From NCBI RefSeq assembly GCF_026212465.1, contig NC_080050.1, positions 4,683,644-4,747,643 on the forward strand: a stretch of DNA of 64,000 nucleotides. Reading direction: 5' to 3'. Position numbers and translations under genes: made by a program. Every line of letters starts with the position of its first letter. Positions within the stretch are counted from its first letter, which is position 1. The notes beneath the pieces were generated by a model. It saw only the letters and a program-made list of their open reading frames with translations, made no database searches and was not told the origin of the DNA. Below, piece after piece: positions 1 through 23,425 of this stretch. Origin of the DNA: Amaranthus tricolor (Eukaryota > Streptophyta > Magnoliopsida > Caryophyllales > Amaranthaceae).

Positions 1-502
1 TAAGGAGAGAAAAATTTAATTAATGCTTTTAACATGTATTTAATTGATAAAATATATCTACATGAGACCTCGTTAGATTTATCTTCATGTATCCTTTTTT
101 ATTATGTATTTTTTATATAATTTTTTATTATGTGCATTTAAAGATATTGAGATTTAAAACTTGCATTGAAAACTATGCAAAAAGTAAATAGGAAAAACAA
201 AAAAAAAACAGAGGAAGTATAATTTAATTTTGTATTTTTATGCAAAATGACTTATTATATAGGTAAGAGGTTACCTTTATACATTTCTAATAAGCACCCT
301 TTATAATTGGGAATATTCATGTTTAACCAAAATTAAGATTATTGTAAAAAATGCATTAAAAAAATTAGATTATGATAAGTGATTTTTCCTATATTTAAAA
401 ATTATTGTCAAATATCCAACATGATTATATGTTGAGAATTATTTCTTTGTTGATATTATTAAAGTTACAAGTTATTGAAATAATTTGAATATTTATATCC
501 AA
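1..502. other. AT-rich intergenic DNA with MITE remnant
   Basis: No gene is visible. Positions about 125-225 hold a block (GTGCATTTAAAGATATTGAG, then a GAAAACTATGCAAAAAGTAAA motif) that recurs at 54880-54965 just before an ACGGAGGGA end. It is therefore probably the right part of a Stowaway-type MITE whose ACAGAGGAAGTA end lies at about 210-221. The rest is low-complexity AT-rich sequence. Confidence 0.45.
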
Positions 503-680
503 TTTATTAAGGGTATTACTAAATATTGCCACCTTTTTCATTTTATCGCCACCCTATATATAATGAATTTTCAAGATTACTCCTGTATAATTTTCGAACT
601 CAAAAACTATAACATCTCTCTAAAACTTTCTAAAAACACTATGTTAACTTAAACAAGCTAAAAGTGTACATCGAATAACA

Positions 681-713
681 ATGGCGAACCAAAACGAGCA
701 TGATAACGATTCG
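681..713 (+). pseudogene. Possible first exon of the MULE gene
   Basis: An ATG at 681 opens 11 codons (MANQNEHDNDS) that end exactly at a GTAAGT donor at 714. The next intact coding sequence downstream starts around 1241 after AT-rich, palindrome-bearing sequence, which would then be an intron. The pairing with the 1241 exon is inferred from order and strand only; the acceptor is not clear. Confidence 0.3.
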
Positions 714-773
714 GTAAGTAATTAACCGATTCAAAATTTTTCAAAAAAAAAAAAAATTTCCAGAACCCCTCCA

Positions 774-893
774 GTCGCATAAAAAGTGCGACCAGACTAA
801 GAGAGAGTCGCACAAAAAGTGCGACTCAGCGTAGGTCCAGTCGCACTTTTTGTGCGACTCCTTCTAGGTCAAGTCGCACTTTTTGTGTGACTG
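774..893. repeat. Left subterminal palindrome array of the MULE
   Basis: Four copies of a palindrome of the form GTCGCACTTTTTGTGCGAC or its near variants lie at about 774-796, 805-827, 838-858 and 872-891. They are separated by short spacers that often contain CTAGGTC or GTAGGTC. Each copy can form a perfect or nearly perfect hairpin with an A/T5 loop. The spacing of about 33 bp resembles subterminal transposase-binding repeats, but that role is inferred. Confidence 0.75.
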
Positions 894-1240
894 GGGGTTC
901 TGAAAAAAAAAAATTTTATTAAAAAAAAAATTTTTTTTTAAAAATTAATTCTTTTTATTTATTATAATTATTTTTTAAGTTATTATTATTTATTAAATAT
1001 TATAGTAAATTATTTTATTTTATTATATATTTATATATATATTTTTGTGTTTACTTAAATTATTTATTTATGTTATTTTAATTTATTTTATTTTATATAT
1101 GTATTTTATTTAGTAAAGTTTTTTATTTCATATTTTTGTATTGATATTGTTAATATATTGAAATTTGAATTATTAAACTAATTGATATTGTTAATATATT
1201 AAATAGTTTAATCTTTTAATTATTAAGAATAAATTTATAT

Positions 1241-1437
1241 TTGCAAGACTTTGAAAACTTAGGGGATAATGTAGATTACTCTGATAGATTTGTTATCGAT
1301 AGGGAATTTGATTTTGTAGATGATTTACATGCTTGGGCTGATGAGATAACACTAAGAATCGGTTTTCAATTTACACGTGTTTCATATAATCAAAAGGAAG
1401 GACGTTCTAGAGTGAGTTTGTACTTAAGATGTCACCG
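1241..1437 (+). pseudogene. FAR1/mudrA-type N-terminal domain fragment
   Basis: About 65 residues are open. They match the style of the FAR1-like zinc-binding N-terminus of MULE transposases: an acidic start, then F-x-x-x-x-D-L-H-A-W-A, a G-F-x-x-x-x-x-x-x-Y core and S-L-Y-L-R-C-H-R, where the first zinc-ligand cysteine would fall. The reading frame closes at TAG (1439-1441), directly where composition switches to GC-rich sequence. The downstream zinc ligands, the DDE core and the SWIM domain are absent. It begins inside sequence with no ATG, so it is an exon or a truncated relic, not a free-standing gene. Confidence 0.5.
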
Positions 1438-1645
1438 TTAGGCTGGCGCTCAAAGCGACTACGCACATGGTCTAGGGTACTCGAACATTGGGCCTGACTA
1501 TGTCTGGCCGCCTGTTCCTGCCTGGCTTGCCTTGCGGAACCCGTAACCCCCCTCTCATGGGGATACCCTCTCAGTAAACTCGGCCAAGAACTATTGTCGC
1601 TCAATAACCCTCTAAAAAAGCCTTTTTCTTTTCCCTGATTTCTAG
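1438..1645. other. GC-rich island inside the MULE
   Basis: Roughly 200 bp with about half G+C sit between sequences that are about 80% A+T. No convincing domain is encoded. An 80-residue minus-strand open frame (1407-1649) has no recognisable motif. The abrupt boundaries suggest a captured piece of foreign sequence, for example organellar or other genic DNA, but the source cannot be named from the sequence alone. Confidence 0.45.
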
Positions 1646-2154
1646 CCATTTACTACAATTTTCATAATTTAATAAACTATTAATAAAAAATTAAAAGCAT
1701 AAAAAAATACATTAAGTTATATTCATTTTAGTTACACTTACAATATTAATTTAATAAACATTTAATTAAATTTAATAAACACTTACAATCATATAAATTA
1801 TTAACAACTAAAATAATTCACACATATAAACAAATAAACAATTATTATATTAATAAATAATTAAGAAACTAAAATTTAATTAACAACTAAAATAAAATTT
1901 TATTAACAATTATTATATTAATAAATAATTAACAACTAAATTTTAATTAATATATTATTATTATATTAAAAAATAATTAAACATTTTAATAAATTATTTA
2001 AATTCAAAACTAATTATTATAATAATATTATCATAATATAATAATATATTAAAATAAAATAATTTATTTACAATATTTATTAAATAATAATAACTTAAAA
2101 AATAAATTAAATAAACAAAACGAATTTCAAACTTAAAAAAAAAATAAAAATTAC

Positions 2155-2332
2155 GAGTCGCATAAAAAGAGCGACTGGACCTAGGAGGAGTCGCACTTTT
2201 TGTGCGACTGTTCCTAGATTCAGTCGCACTTTTTGTGTGACTCGTAATTTTTTTTTTGAATTTTGAATTTCATTAAAATAGAAATTACCTCGAGTTTTTG
2301 TTAACGACTCCTCCTAGGTTCAGTCGCACTTT
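2155..2332. repeat. Right subterminal palindrome array of the MULE
   Basis: Copies of the same palindromic motif found at 774-893 occur at about 2157-2177, 2189-2209 and 2221-2241, with a decayed half copy at 2321-2333 (AGTCGCACTTTAG). The spacers again contain CCTAGG or CTAGATT. The mirror placement relative to the left array supports a symmetric subterminal function or origin. Confidence 0.7.
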
Positions 2333-2528
2333 AGCTTCGATTAATTTTATGTGTAGATTTTGTGTTTTTTGAAGTGATAAAAGTGTTATTGAGTGAGTTT
2401 GAAGTGTTTTATAGAAGTTTTAAAATTTTTAAGTTTAAGGCCATTATCATCATTTTATTAAATTACTTTAAAATAGGAGTGACGATAAAATAAAAAAGGT
2501 GGCGAAAAATAAGTATTGGGTTTATTAA

Positions 2529-5098
2529 TTAATTTTTAACTTGATATACTTGATGGATCAGTGGCGGGGTAGATTACACGTGGCTGCGTGGATTGAAGAA
2601 TGATGATGCATTTCATTTTGTGCCAACTAGATCATGCAATTTCATTTTTTTTGTCCTTTTACAAATTTGTTTCCCTTTATGTTACTATTTTTTAAAACAA
2701 AAGTCTACATTAGGAGATGATGATGCCTATACTATTTTTCAAGTGGTGCTTTTTTTAAAAAAAATCAATATATTTTGACAAAATGGTTGAATATTAAAAA
2801 ACCTAAATAAATTATTTTGATAATATTATTGGTTGTTTAAATTTATAATTAACAATTGATAAATTATGCAACTAATAAGTCGTTGTTAAGAATTGTAACT
2901 ATTTTCTTCTTAACAGTAAACTGTTATGAAATTTCCTTTAGGATTATTGCATCATTGAATTTTCTACTTTAAAAGCTAAAAAATTTAAAAAAAATTAAAA
3001 TTCGAGTATCAGATTTCACAAAATCCGATCCTTAACAATTAAAACTTTTTTATAATTTGTATTTTAACTATGCTATATAACTATGAATATCCGATTTCAC
3101 AGAACCCAAATTTTTAAAGAATTGTAAACATATATACATAACTTCATTAAATCTTGGCAAAGAACCAAAGAACCTTACCAATTGAATCTTCGATCTATGC
3201 TGCCTTAATTTGCAAAAACTGAAAATTACATTTCTAACTTTCTAAACGGAAAAGGGTTTTGGAAAAAATTTCTAGTTGTTTTCATCTTTTTTTTTTTAAA
3301 AAAAAAAAAAATTCATTTATATTTTCTTTTATTGTTTGATTTGATTAGGGGATCTTAGAAAAGTTAAGACAAAAGGTAACTCCTTTGCTTTTAACTCAAT
3401 GCAATACTTGTACTTTTATCCTATTTATTGGTTAAACTTGTCCCAATTTTTTTAACTAATGTGTAAAATTATATACTCAAGTGATCAGGTTAAATTCGTC
3501 TAAAAATTTTATTTTTATAATAATTTTTTAGAATTTTTAAATTAAAGATATAAGTAATTAAAGAAACGCATTAAATTTCGTCTTGGAATTAAAAGGACTA
3601 GAGAAATTATTATTTAAAATATTAACTTTTTTTCTTTGTTTTTGCAATATTCAACTTGAATGAGCAACTAGAAAAGCTAAGATAAATCAATTGATTTATT
3701 TCATCTTAATTAAATATATAGCAGCTTGCTAGAGAAGCTAAGATATTTAAATTATTTAATTCTTGCCTTAACTGAGAGTACATGTAAGCATATATTATTT
3801 GATAAAATTAATCAATTGTCGTGGTGTCTCAAAAGTTAATATTTGTTATTTTTCAAATTTTTTATTAAATTTTATGAGTATGATTATGATACAAAGGAAA
3901 AAAAATTATATATAATAACAAAATACTTAATATAAGTATATTTAAGTAAGAAAAATGGAGAAGATTATGAGATGATTAGTAATGAAGAACATGGATGATT
4001 GGATGGAGATTCCTAACAATGAACAAAGGAAACAAAAGATGGTTAACAATGAACAAAGGAAGAAAAAGATTATGTAATAACAAAATACATAAATATAGTC
4101 ATTGGTTATGCTTTAATGATAATTAAAAGGAAGAAAATGTAGCTGAATTATATTAGTTTGTTCAATTAAGTGTATAAATAGGCACAAATAGTGTTAAAAA
4201 GTAGAAAGTGGCAATTGCTATTTGTTGGCATTTTGGAGGATATAGATGTATAGGATTGGTTGGCGGACCCTTATTCACGTTTTAGATTACTGAATATGTT
4301 CATTACCCGTCGTTAGTATAGTTTATTATCTTTATATATTGCTCTTTTACTCGTTTTTATCTTACTACTTCCTTTTATTTTTTTGCTTTTATGTTTATCT
4401 TATTTTTATTTCTATTTTTATTTTTATTTTTATTTTATTTATTTATTTATCTATTTATTTATTTTTAAGGATAAATGTATGTTGTAAGTTGCAGGCTTCA
4501 GGGTAGTTGCAGGCTTCACCCTCATTGAAGATTCTTTTCTTGAGCCGAGAGACTCTTTGACTGCACTCTCCTTCATGGGTATGAATTTTCGTCTTTCTTT
4601 CCTCCCCATACCCTAATTATAGTTTTTCTATAAACGAAATACATTGAGTACGATAATGATGAAGATATAGGGGGGTCTTTATAATTTCAGCAACACATAG
4701 GTGGTGAAAGGGGACTAAAAGTTGATATGATGCCAAATAATATGTTTGATCATCATTATGATTTCAACTATACAAATTTTTGCATCAATAATTGTCGTTT
4801 CGTTTATTTTTGGGTCAGAACGAAAGATAAAAAAAGTCCCAAAAAATTTAAGGTCTAATAAATGTTATATTTCTTTTATTTGTATGTTGATATAATATAT
4901 TTTAACTATTCTATAAAAAATCTCTTAACTTATATTACAATATATATCAAAACATGTAAATTATACCTAAACTTTAATTCAAAGTTAAGATGAAAATATA
5001 TTTTGGCTTTAAAAATTTAGGACCCTAGGCAATAGCCTACTCTGCCCTTGCTAAGCGACGACCATATGCATCATAAATAAATATTTATAATTCACAAA
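2529..5098. other. Intergenic AT-rich DNA, no gene recognised
   Basis: No open frame with a recognisable domain is visible. Local features are a short near-duplication of a TAACAATGAACAAAGGAA block (about 4013-4055) and TTTA/TTTTA-rich runs (4400-4470). A few stretches (4250-4700) have higher complexity but give no identifiable protein. Confidence 0.5.
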
Positions 5099-5197
5099 TT
5101 GTTGTGAGAGACGGTCTCTCCAAGAGACGCATTAAATATATGTGGACTTTCTGTTTTGAGATCATCTCTTCGAAAAACGGTCTCTCACATGAATAAC
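5099..5197. repeat. Short hairpin MITE-like element
   Basis: The segment starts with GTGAGAGACGGTCTCTC and ends with the inverse ACGGTCTCTCAC, so about 25 bp of each end can pair across a roughly 100-bp unit. The arm is itself partly palindromic (GAGACGGTCTC). Size and structure fit a MITE; the superfamily is unassigned. Related GAGACGG/CCGTCTC termini occur at 55728-55973. Confidence 0.55.
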
Positions 5198-5696
5198 TAT
5201 TAATAATTTTGCTAAAAAAATAACGAGTGTCATACGAAAAGAGGCCGCCCTAAGAGTAAGTTACTTTTATTGGGGAAATTTGCTTACATGGTATTTATGA
5301 TACATTTTTATTTTATAATTGCTATGTTTTTTTTAATCTATTAGTTATATTTGGAAGAAGTATATTAATTGGATTATAATGAAGTATTATTAATTGGATA
5401 ATAATGCTATGACGATGAGTTTGATTGTTTATTATATTAGGATAAAATATTTTTAAAAGATATTATTCTATAATGAGGAATGTTTTGCCTATAAGATAGG
5501 CCCTAAATTTAATCAATTTAGTTGTTTTATTTTATTTTTTCACATGCTAATGAACTTATTCAAGTTTTGATATCTCTAATTTAACATAATTAAAAACTAT
5601 TAAAAGTTAATATTAATAGTCTTTGTATTGAGACAAAGCAAACAATATTGGGGATGACTATATTTAAACTTATAGAATAACTATAAAATAAAAATT

Positions 5697-5776
5697 AAAA
5701 ATAATTAATAAGTAGTGCCAAAAAATTGAGATAACTAAAAATAATTAATAAGTAGTGCCAAAAAATTGAGATGACT
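5697..5776. repeat. 40-bp tandem duplication
   Basis: A 40-bp unit (AATTAATAAGTAGTGCCAAA core, followed by AAATTGAGAT) is present twice back to back with one visible mismatch near the end of the second copy. This is a recent local duplication in intergenic DNA. Confidence 0.85.
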
Positions 5777-5932
5777 AAATTGAGAGTCTATATTTAAGAC
5801 TTTGTAAAACTTAAAAGTTTGAGAGTAAATTGTAAAGAAATGATCAAATCATTAATCAATTATATTTATATTTACTTTGATTTTGTATTTGCCTGTGTGT
5901 ATACATATACTTATACATAATTACATACATAC

Positions 5933-6050
<118 letters not shown>

Positions 6051-6314
6051 TGACGATTTTAATGAGCCAATATATCTTGCCCAAATGTTTATAAGGTAAT
6101 TCTATAGTGTTGACTTTAAACTCAACCATTATATTAAATTTGAATAAATAAAATGTTTTAAAACCTTAATATTTAGTTTGAGATTTTTGACGATAAATTA
6201 AAAAAGTTAATGATCAATGTCCGAAGAAAAAAAAATTATGGCTTGAGGTCATTCGTTATTTTAAATAATTTATTTCTTTTTAATTATTTTTTAATCAATA
6301 AAACATCAAATGGT

Positions 6315-7103
6315 GAAGACTTTGTTATCGCGGTTTGATTTTTTTATTAATTAAAAAAATAATTAAATTAACCCTATAACTAATATCTCATTCAACCCTA
6401 CAATATGCAATGTTCTTAACATCTTTTTCTCCCGACCATACCAGAGTCAAGTTGCCTCTAACCTGTATAGCTCTCCTTACCAGCTTGCTCCCTTTTTGAG
6501 TAACCTAATATAAGTTGGTGACTCATTTCTTCCTACCTTAGCGCTATTGGTGTGGCCTATTTCTCCTTTATTCTTTTTACTAAAATTCTAGATGATAACA
6601 TTACTAAACTTTTGGCTATTATTAATGGGTTTATGAATGTTGATTTGCTCTCTTGTATTGAATTTACTATTGTTTCAGATTCTAAAATAGCTATAGAAAG
6701 CTTGTCAGGTTTTACATTTATTAGAGACATGTGTATATATGCGTCACTTTGTACCTATTGCAGGGATCTACCAAGCTAGAGCCTTAAGAATGAAGTGTGC
6801 CATGCTGTAGACAGGAAGTCCACTGTGCTAATTGCCTCTCCCACCAAGCTCGTACCAAAATTCCCCAACAGTTTAGAATTTTTAGACTCTCTACCTCGCG
6901 GTCTAATGTAGACAAGGATATTATCTTTGGTTTTGGGCTTCTAGTGCCTTGTTATGATGTAACATAATTAGTCTTTATATGTTTTCATCGTCTTCGCTAC
7001 TCCTCCCCCTATACTTGAGGAGTAGGAGACATGTGTTTTCCTTTTTTATGTACCTTAACTTTTAAGTTTTTTTAATAATATGTTGCCGTCTTTTCAAAAA
7101 AAA
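6315..7103 (+). mobile_element. 5'-truncated LINE (non-LTR retrotransposon)
   Basis: The 3' end of a LINE, ending in a short poly(A) after GTTGCCGTCTTTTC. It is flanked by the duplicated target ATCAAATGGT at 6305-6314 and 7104-7113. The coding part (about 6540-6900) resembles the RNase H-like RVT_3 domain found at the C-terminus of plant LINE ORF2. It includes a V-S-D-S-K-x-A-I-E-S-L motif around 6676-6708 and an A-L/A-H-A-x-D-R-like tail interrupted by a stop at 6777-6779. Everything upstream of RNase H is missing, as is usual for incomplete target-primed reverse transcription. Confidence 0.75.
6552..6779 (+). pseudogene. LINE RNase H domain remnant
   Basis: A 75-residue open segment inside the truncated LINE. 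The S-D-S-K-I-A-I-E-S motif corresponds to the catalytic-Asp strand of RVT_3 RNase H domains. It starts at a non-ATG position and stops at TAG, after which similarity to the family tail appears to continue for about 40 codons. It is a dead fragment. Confidence 0.6.
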
Positions 7104-7113
7104 ATCAAATGGT

Positions 7114-7694
7114 TGAGATTATTTCTTATTAAAATAATCATCGATTGAAATTGCATGGATTGTGTAGCCAATTACTATAAAATTACCCTACTATGTTTTA
7201 TGTGTTTATTTTCTTTATCAAAAATACTGCGAAAAATAAAAGCATAACTTTAGTAAGTAAATTCATAAATTCTTCAAATGCGATATTTATTTAGATACAA
7301 TTAAATATTATTGACATTACTTACTCATCTGTTTTTTTAAATTTACTATATTATACAAATTAGTATTGAGATGGGACTTTCTTAAAAAAAAAAGGGAATT
7401 AAAATAGTAAAATTTATGATGGAAACAAAAAGAGAAAAAGAAGTTAAAAACAGTAGTTGATGACTTTATTGAAATAGTATAAATCAAAGTGCTTGTAAGT
7501 GTACTAAATATTCCATAACCACTTTCAACTTTCAAGGGTTTTATTATTACTAGTTGAAGAAACTCCATTCTTACTCATCACCCTTCTTTTCCACTTTCTT
7601 TTTCTCTATTTTCTCTATCTCCATGTGAATACAAAAATAAAAATTTATAAATAAATAAATAAATAAATTGGAGTGAACCAATTTCTTTATTAAC
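7114..7694 (+). promoter_or_regulatory. Upstream region and 5' UTR of WRKY12
   Basis: The 580 bp before the WRKY12 start codon hold no other gene. A pyrimidine-rich stretch (about 7570-7625, CTTCTTTTCC and TTTCTCTATTTTCTC runs) followed by a TAAATAAATAAATAAA run (7648-7668) is typical of a plant 5' UTR. No TATA box position is asserted because several AT-rich candidates exist. Confidence 0.4.
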
Positions 7695-20007
<12,313 letters not shown>

Positions 20008-20444
20008 TTAATTTTTAAAAATAAATAATGAAATCTTATTCATATATAAGTGTATTTCTTATTATATATATCGTCTTGTGTATAATCATATTAGACTATT
20101 TCTGTTTTTTTAATAGCGCATACTTTTCCTTTTTACATAAGAGTTTATTTGGGCAGGTATAGATATAAATAAAATAGAAAATAGTATAGGATTGTTGATA
20201 ATAAGGTGCCCAATCCTTTATTGTGGTACCTTATTTAGTACCTAAATGTAAAGAAAAGAAAAGTAAGCTAGCTATATGCATGGAGAAGTCTTTAGGTATG
20301 TACTACAATTTTGATGAATGGTAATGTTGAGATTTACATAGTGAATAAGAACGACGTTTTTGGTGTATATGGACTCTATAGTTCTTCATATAGTATAATA
20401 GTAAATGTAAATTACGAATATTTTTATTTACCTTTTTTTAAGGA
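20008..20444 (+). other. WRKY12 3' flank
   Basis: Contains the expected 3' UTR of WRKY12 (AATAAT and AATGAAA signals at about 20022-20040 are weak candidates). No coding or repeat feature was recognised. Confidence 0.35.
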
Positions 20445-20797
20445 GAAATTGTCCTGAATTATCTTATTTATTGTCCATCTGCAGTGAATAATACATACTA
20501 TTGATTATTTCAAAATAATTCAACCTTTGTATATTTTTCACTGACAGCATCCTTATCATATTTTAACCGGCTACAGTATATACCTACTAGCCGTTACACT
20601 CACTTCTTCTTCCTCCTTTTGCTTCTTCGTTGGTCTACCCTACTCCTCTTTGGTACTAGGAACCTATAGTAGTCGGTTAAAATATGTCAAGGGGTGCTGT
20701 CAACAAAAATATATAAAGATTAGATATTTAGAATAAGTAGAGATTATTCACAAAAGATGGACAACATGTGGATTATTTAGGATAATTTTTTCTTTAT
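20445..20797. mobile_element. Fold-back MITE-like inverted repeat
   Basis: Left arm about 20449-20578 and right arm about 20671-20795 are inverted relative to each other. Blocks that pair include TTGTCCATCTGCAGTGAATAAT with TTGTCCATCTTTTGTGAATAAT, TGACAGCATCCTTATCATAT with TGACAGCACCCCTTGACATAT, and TTTTAACCG. The unpaired centre is about 90 bp of CT-rich DNA. No unambiguous target duplication was found. Confidence 0.6.
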
Positions 20798-21461
20798 TTA
20801 ATACGCAGCATAGCCGAAATCTTAGTTTCAGCAGTACCACTGTTAGTCCTACTGAAGTATAATATGCAGCAATACCAAAATTGAAGCAGCAAGTAGTACA
20901 TAATCAAAGAGATTGAAGTTAAATAGGCAATACACAGATAATTATACCCACTTCATTTATCATAATCATGTTACAAAAGAAATCAACCTTCCATTATATA
21001 CCCTAATCACTAATACATAACCTTGATTAATACATGAAATTTTCTATGCCACGATTTTCCTATGGAAGAAGGAGAAGATATAACTCAATTGAAGCAATTA
21101 AATTAGGGTTGTTTGTTGGAGAAATTAGAATTCTTCAAATTTGGAAAATGAAGGGGAAAAGCAAAAGAGGAAATAAAAAGGAGGAAGAAATGGTGAATTA
21201 AGTGGATCACGTGACTCCACATGCTGGTCAAAATAATATGTTAACGGTCAAGATACGAAAATCGTTAACCGGAAGTCATCCACAAACGTTTATATTATAT
21301 TAGATAGTTTTTTGCAAAAATTTTTTTACTTAAAGTAGTTTTTTAAAAAAAGACCTATAAAGGTTATATGTTAGGCAGTTTTTTATAATTTTTTCTCAAA
21401 ATAATAAGTATTTATACTTAATAAAGTACCATCATTGGGAGATACTTATAGTATGCACTAA
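20798..21461. other. Intergenic, no gene recognised
   Basis: Unremarkable AT-rich DNA between the fold-back element and the Harbinger element. A partly similar GTTAACGG/GTTAACCGG pair at 21241-21282 suggests another small inverted repeat but is too short to call. Confidence 0.35.
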
Positions 21462-21920
21462 GAGCATCTCTAGTGGAGTGACAAAAATAGGGGTGATAAA
21501 CTTTTGTCACCTCAAAATTGGAGGTGAACCACTAATTAAAGAAGGGGTGATAAATTGGGGTGAAATGAGGAGAGAGAAAGAAAAGTGACACTATAGTTAC
21601 CGGTGAAAAAATAAATTTGAGACTCCAAATCTCGTGCATTCACATGGAAAAGTCAAAGAATATATTCACCAACCTATAATTACATGACATATGTCTAGTT
21701 TGTCTCCTAATTAAGTACATCTTTTGCATGATTCTCGTTTTGCAATATACAATCTATTAAAACTTTTTACTATCTGCTGAAATGTTGCAAATTACAAAAA
21801 AGAAAATCTATAAATTACAAATTTTACATATCAAATTTTATCACAAAATAAACTCCAAATTTACTCCCTTTGTACAATTTCATTTGAAATTACCTTTTAA
21901 AAAAAATTCATTTGAAATTT

Positions 21921-23045
21921 ATGGAGTCAAATCAAGGGAAAAACTTTTTTTGTTTATGGGAGAATGATAATTTTGAAAATTATCAAAATTATGATAATTT
22001 TAATTTACAAAATTCTGAAATTCCACCACAAAATTCTCAATTTACATCACAAAATACTCAAATGCCACAATATTCTCGTCCAAATGATCCATTCCAATTG
22101 TCTCCTAACTCTCAACTTAATACAACAGCGATATTGATTTCAGATCATGAATCCGAAAATCGCACCCAAACAAACTCTTCAAATAGTTTAGGAAGAAATG
22201 CTTTGGAAAGGATAAATTTAAATGACGATTTTGACTTAGAAGAATTGAAGCCAACAAACACGGAAATATCAGACAAAAAAAAGGTGGATGAAAGCTTTAA
22301 ATTTGAAACTCGTTAGTTGTTGGTTGAACACCTCCAAAGATTCAATTATCGGTATTGATCAATCTAGCAATTCTTATTGGCTTAAAATAGCCAATAAATT
22401 TAATGAACTCACTGGAAAATCTAAAATTGCTAGTCAATGCAAGTCTCATTGGCAAAAAACAATAGCATTTGTTAATCATTTTGCTGGTTGTTATAAAAGA
22501 GCAAGAAACATGAATTGTAGCGGGTGGAGCGAAATCAATTATATGCAGCAGACCCATCTATTTTTCGAGCAAGAAAAAGGTAAATCTTTCAACCTTGTTT
22601 ATTGGTGGGAAGCGGTAAAAGATGAAGTTAAATGGAATGATATGTATATGCAAGAACATTCATTTAAAAGATCAAAAATAAATGATTCTGAAGCATATAC
22701 AACTTCATCTGGTGCTACTACTAATGAAGATACTATCAATGCTTCCCGACCAATCAGACAAAAGGCTGCAAAAAAAATAAAGGAAAGAATAAATTTATCT
22801 AAGCTGAAGAATTCGGTCAACAAGTTATTGACATAGAGGCTAGAAAAACGGCAGCCATGGAGAACATGGCATCCGCTCAACAAGCACTAGCCGATGCACA
22901 AAAAGCGCAAGCTGCTGCACAAAAGTTCAATTTTTTGTTAGCTGTTTTGAGTAAACAACGTCACATATGTCGAAAGATCAAAGGACTAAACATGAATACC
23001 TTTGTGAAATGTTACGTGCTCAATTTTTCAACTTTTAGTCAATAG
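21921..23045 (+). pseudogene. Harbinger ORF1, Myb-like DNA-binding protein, frameshifted
   Basis: The partner protein of the Harbinger transposase; it binds DNA and helps nuclear import. The ATG at 21921 begins an Asn/Gln-rich N-terminus. The frame then breaks at an A8 run (22275-22282) just before the Myb/trihelix helix set, which continues in another frame with K-K-R-W, L-V-S-C-W-L-N and W-x-K-I-A-N-K-F-N motifs (22283-22836). A second break at about 22797-22806 moves the Ala/Gln-rich coiled-coil tail (A-A-M-E-N-M-A-S-A-Q-Q) to a third stretch ending at TAG 23045. At least two single-base indels are therefore needed to explain it. The domain order is otherwise complete. Confidence 0.75.
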
Positions 23046-23425
23046 TGTAGTTTAAATTATTTGCATATGTAGCGTTTTATTTTTGTTTCAAATTCCAGTT
23101 GTTAGTTTTTAAGATATTTAAGTTGTCTAAGTAACCCATTTCTTTAAGTTGTAATATTAATTTTATCTTTTAATTATTAAATTATGTCTAATAATTATTT
23201 TAATTTTTTTAATAATTATTCTAAACTAGCTGTTAGAAACTAGCCTTTATAAACTAGTCATTATAAACTAGCCGTTAGAAATTAGCCGTTAAAACTAGTC
23301 GTTATACCTTAGCAAATATTCATATAAAAAGAGTAGAAGTGTACTTGAAAAGTTTTATAATCTACCATATTCTTCATAGCATATTTCATCTATAAAGTAT
23401 TCTTCCAACATTTTTATTCTATAAA

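Larger units (their letters stand above)
511..2520. mobile_element. Mutator-like element (MULE), non-autonomous, 2.0 kb
   Basis: Class II DNA transposon. The left end (511-552) and right end (about 2475-2520) are imperfect inverted repeats of roughly 40 bp. Both share the core GCCACCTTTTT followed by ATTTTATCG. The element is flanked by an exact 8-bp target-site duplication TTTATTAA at 503-510 and 2521-2528; MULEs usually make 8-11 bp duplications. Subterminal zones carry arrays of a palindromic 20-mer. Inside are a FAR1/mudrA-like coding fragment and a GC-rich block. No DDE transposase core is visible, so the element would need a transposase in trans. Confidence 0.8.

Noticed and set aside
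774..893. Regularly spaced palindromes that could suggest a CRISPR array
   Set aside because: The repeats are hairpins inside a transposon with variable spacers as short as a few bases, and the DNA is plant nuclear.
22342..22883. Minus-strand frames across Harbinger ORF1
   Set aside because: Shadows of the plus-strand Myb-like coding sequence.
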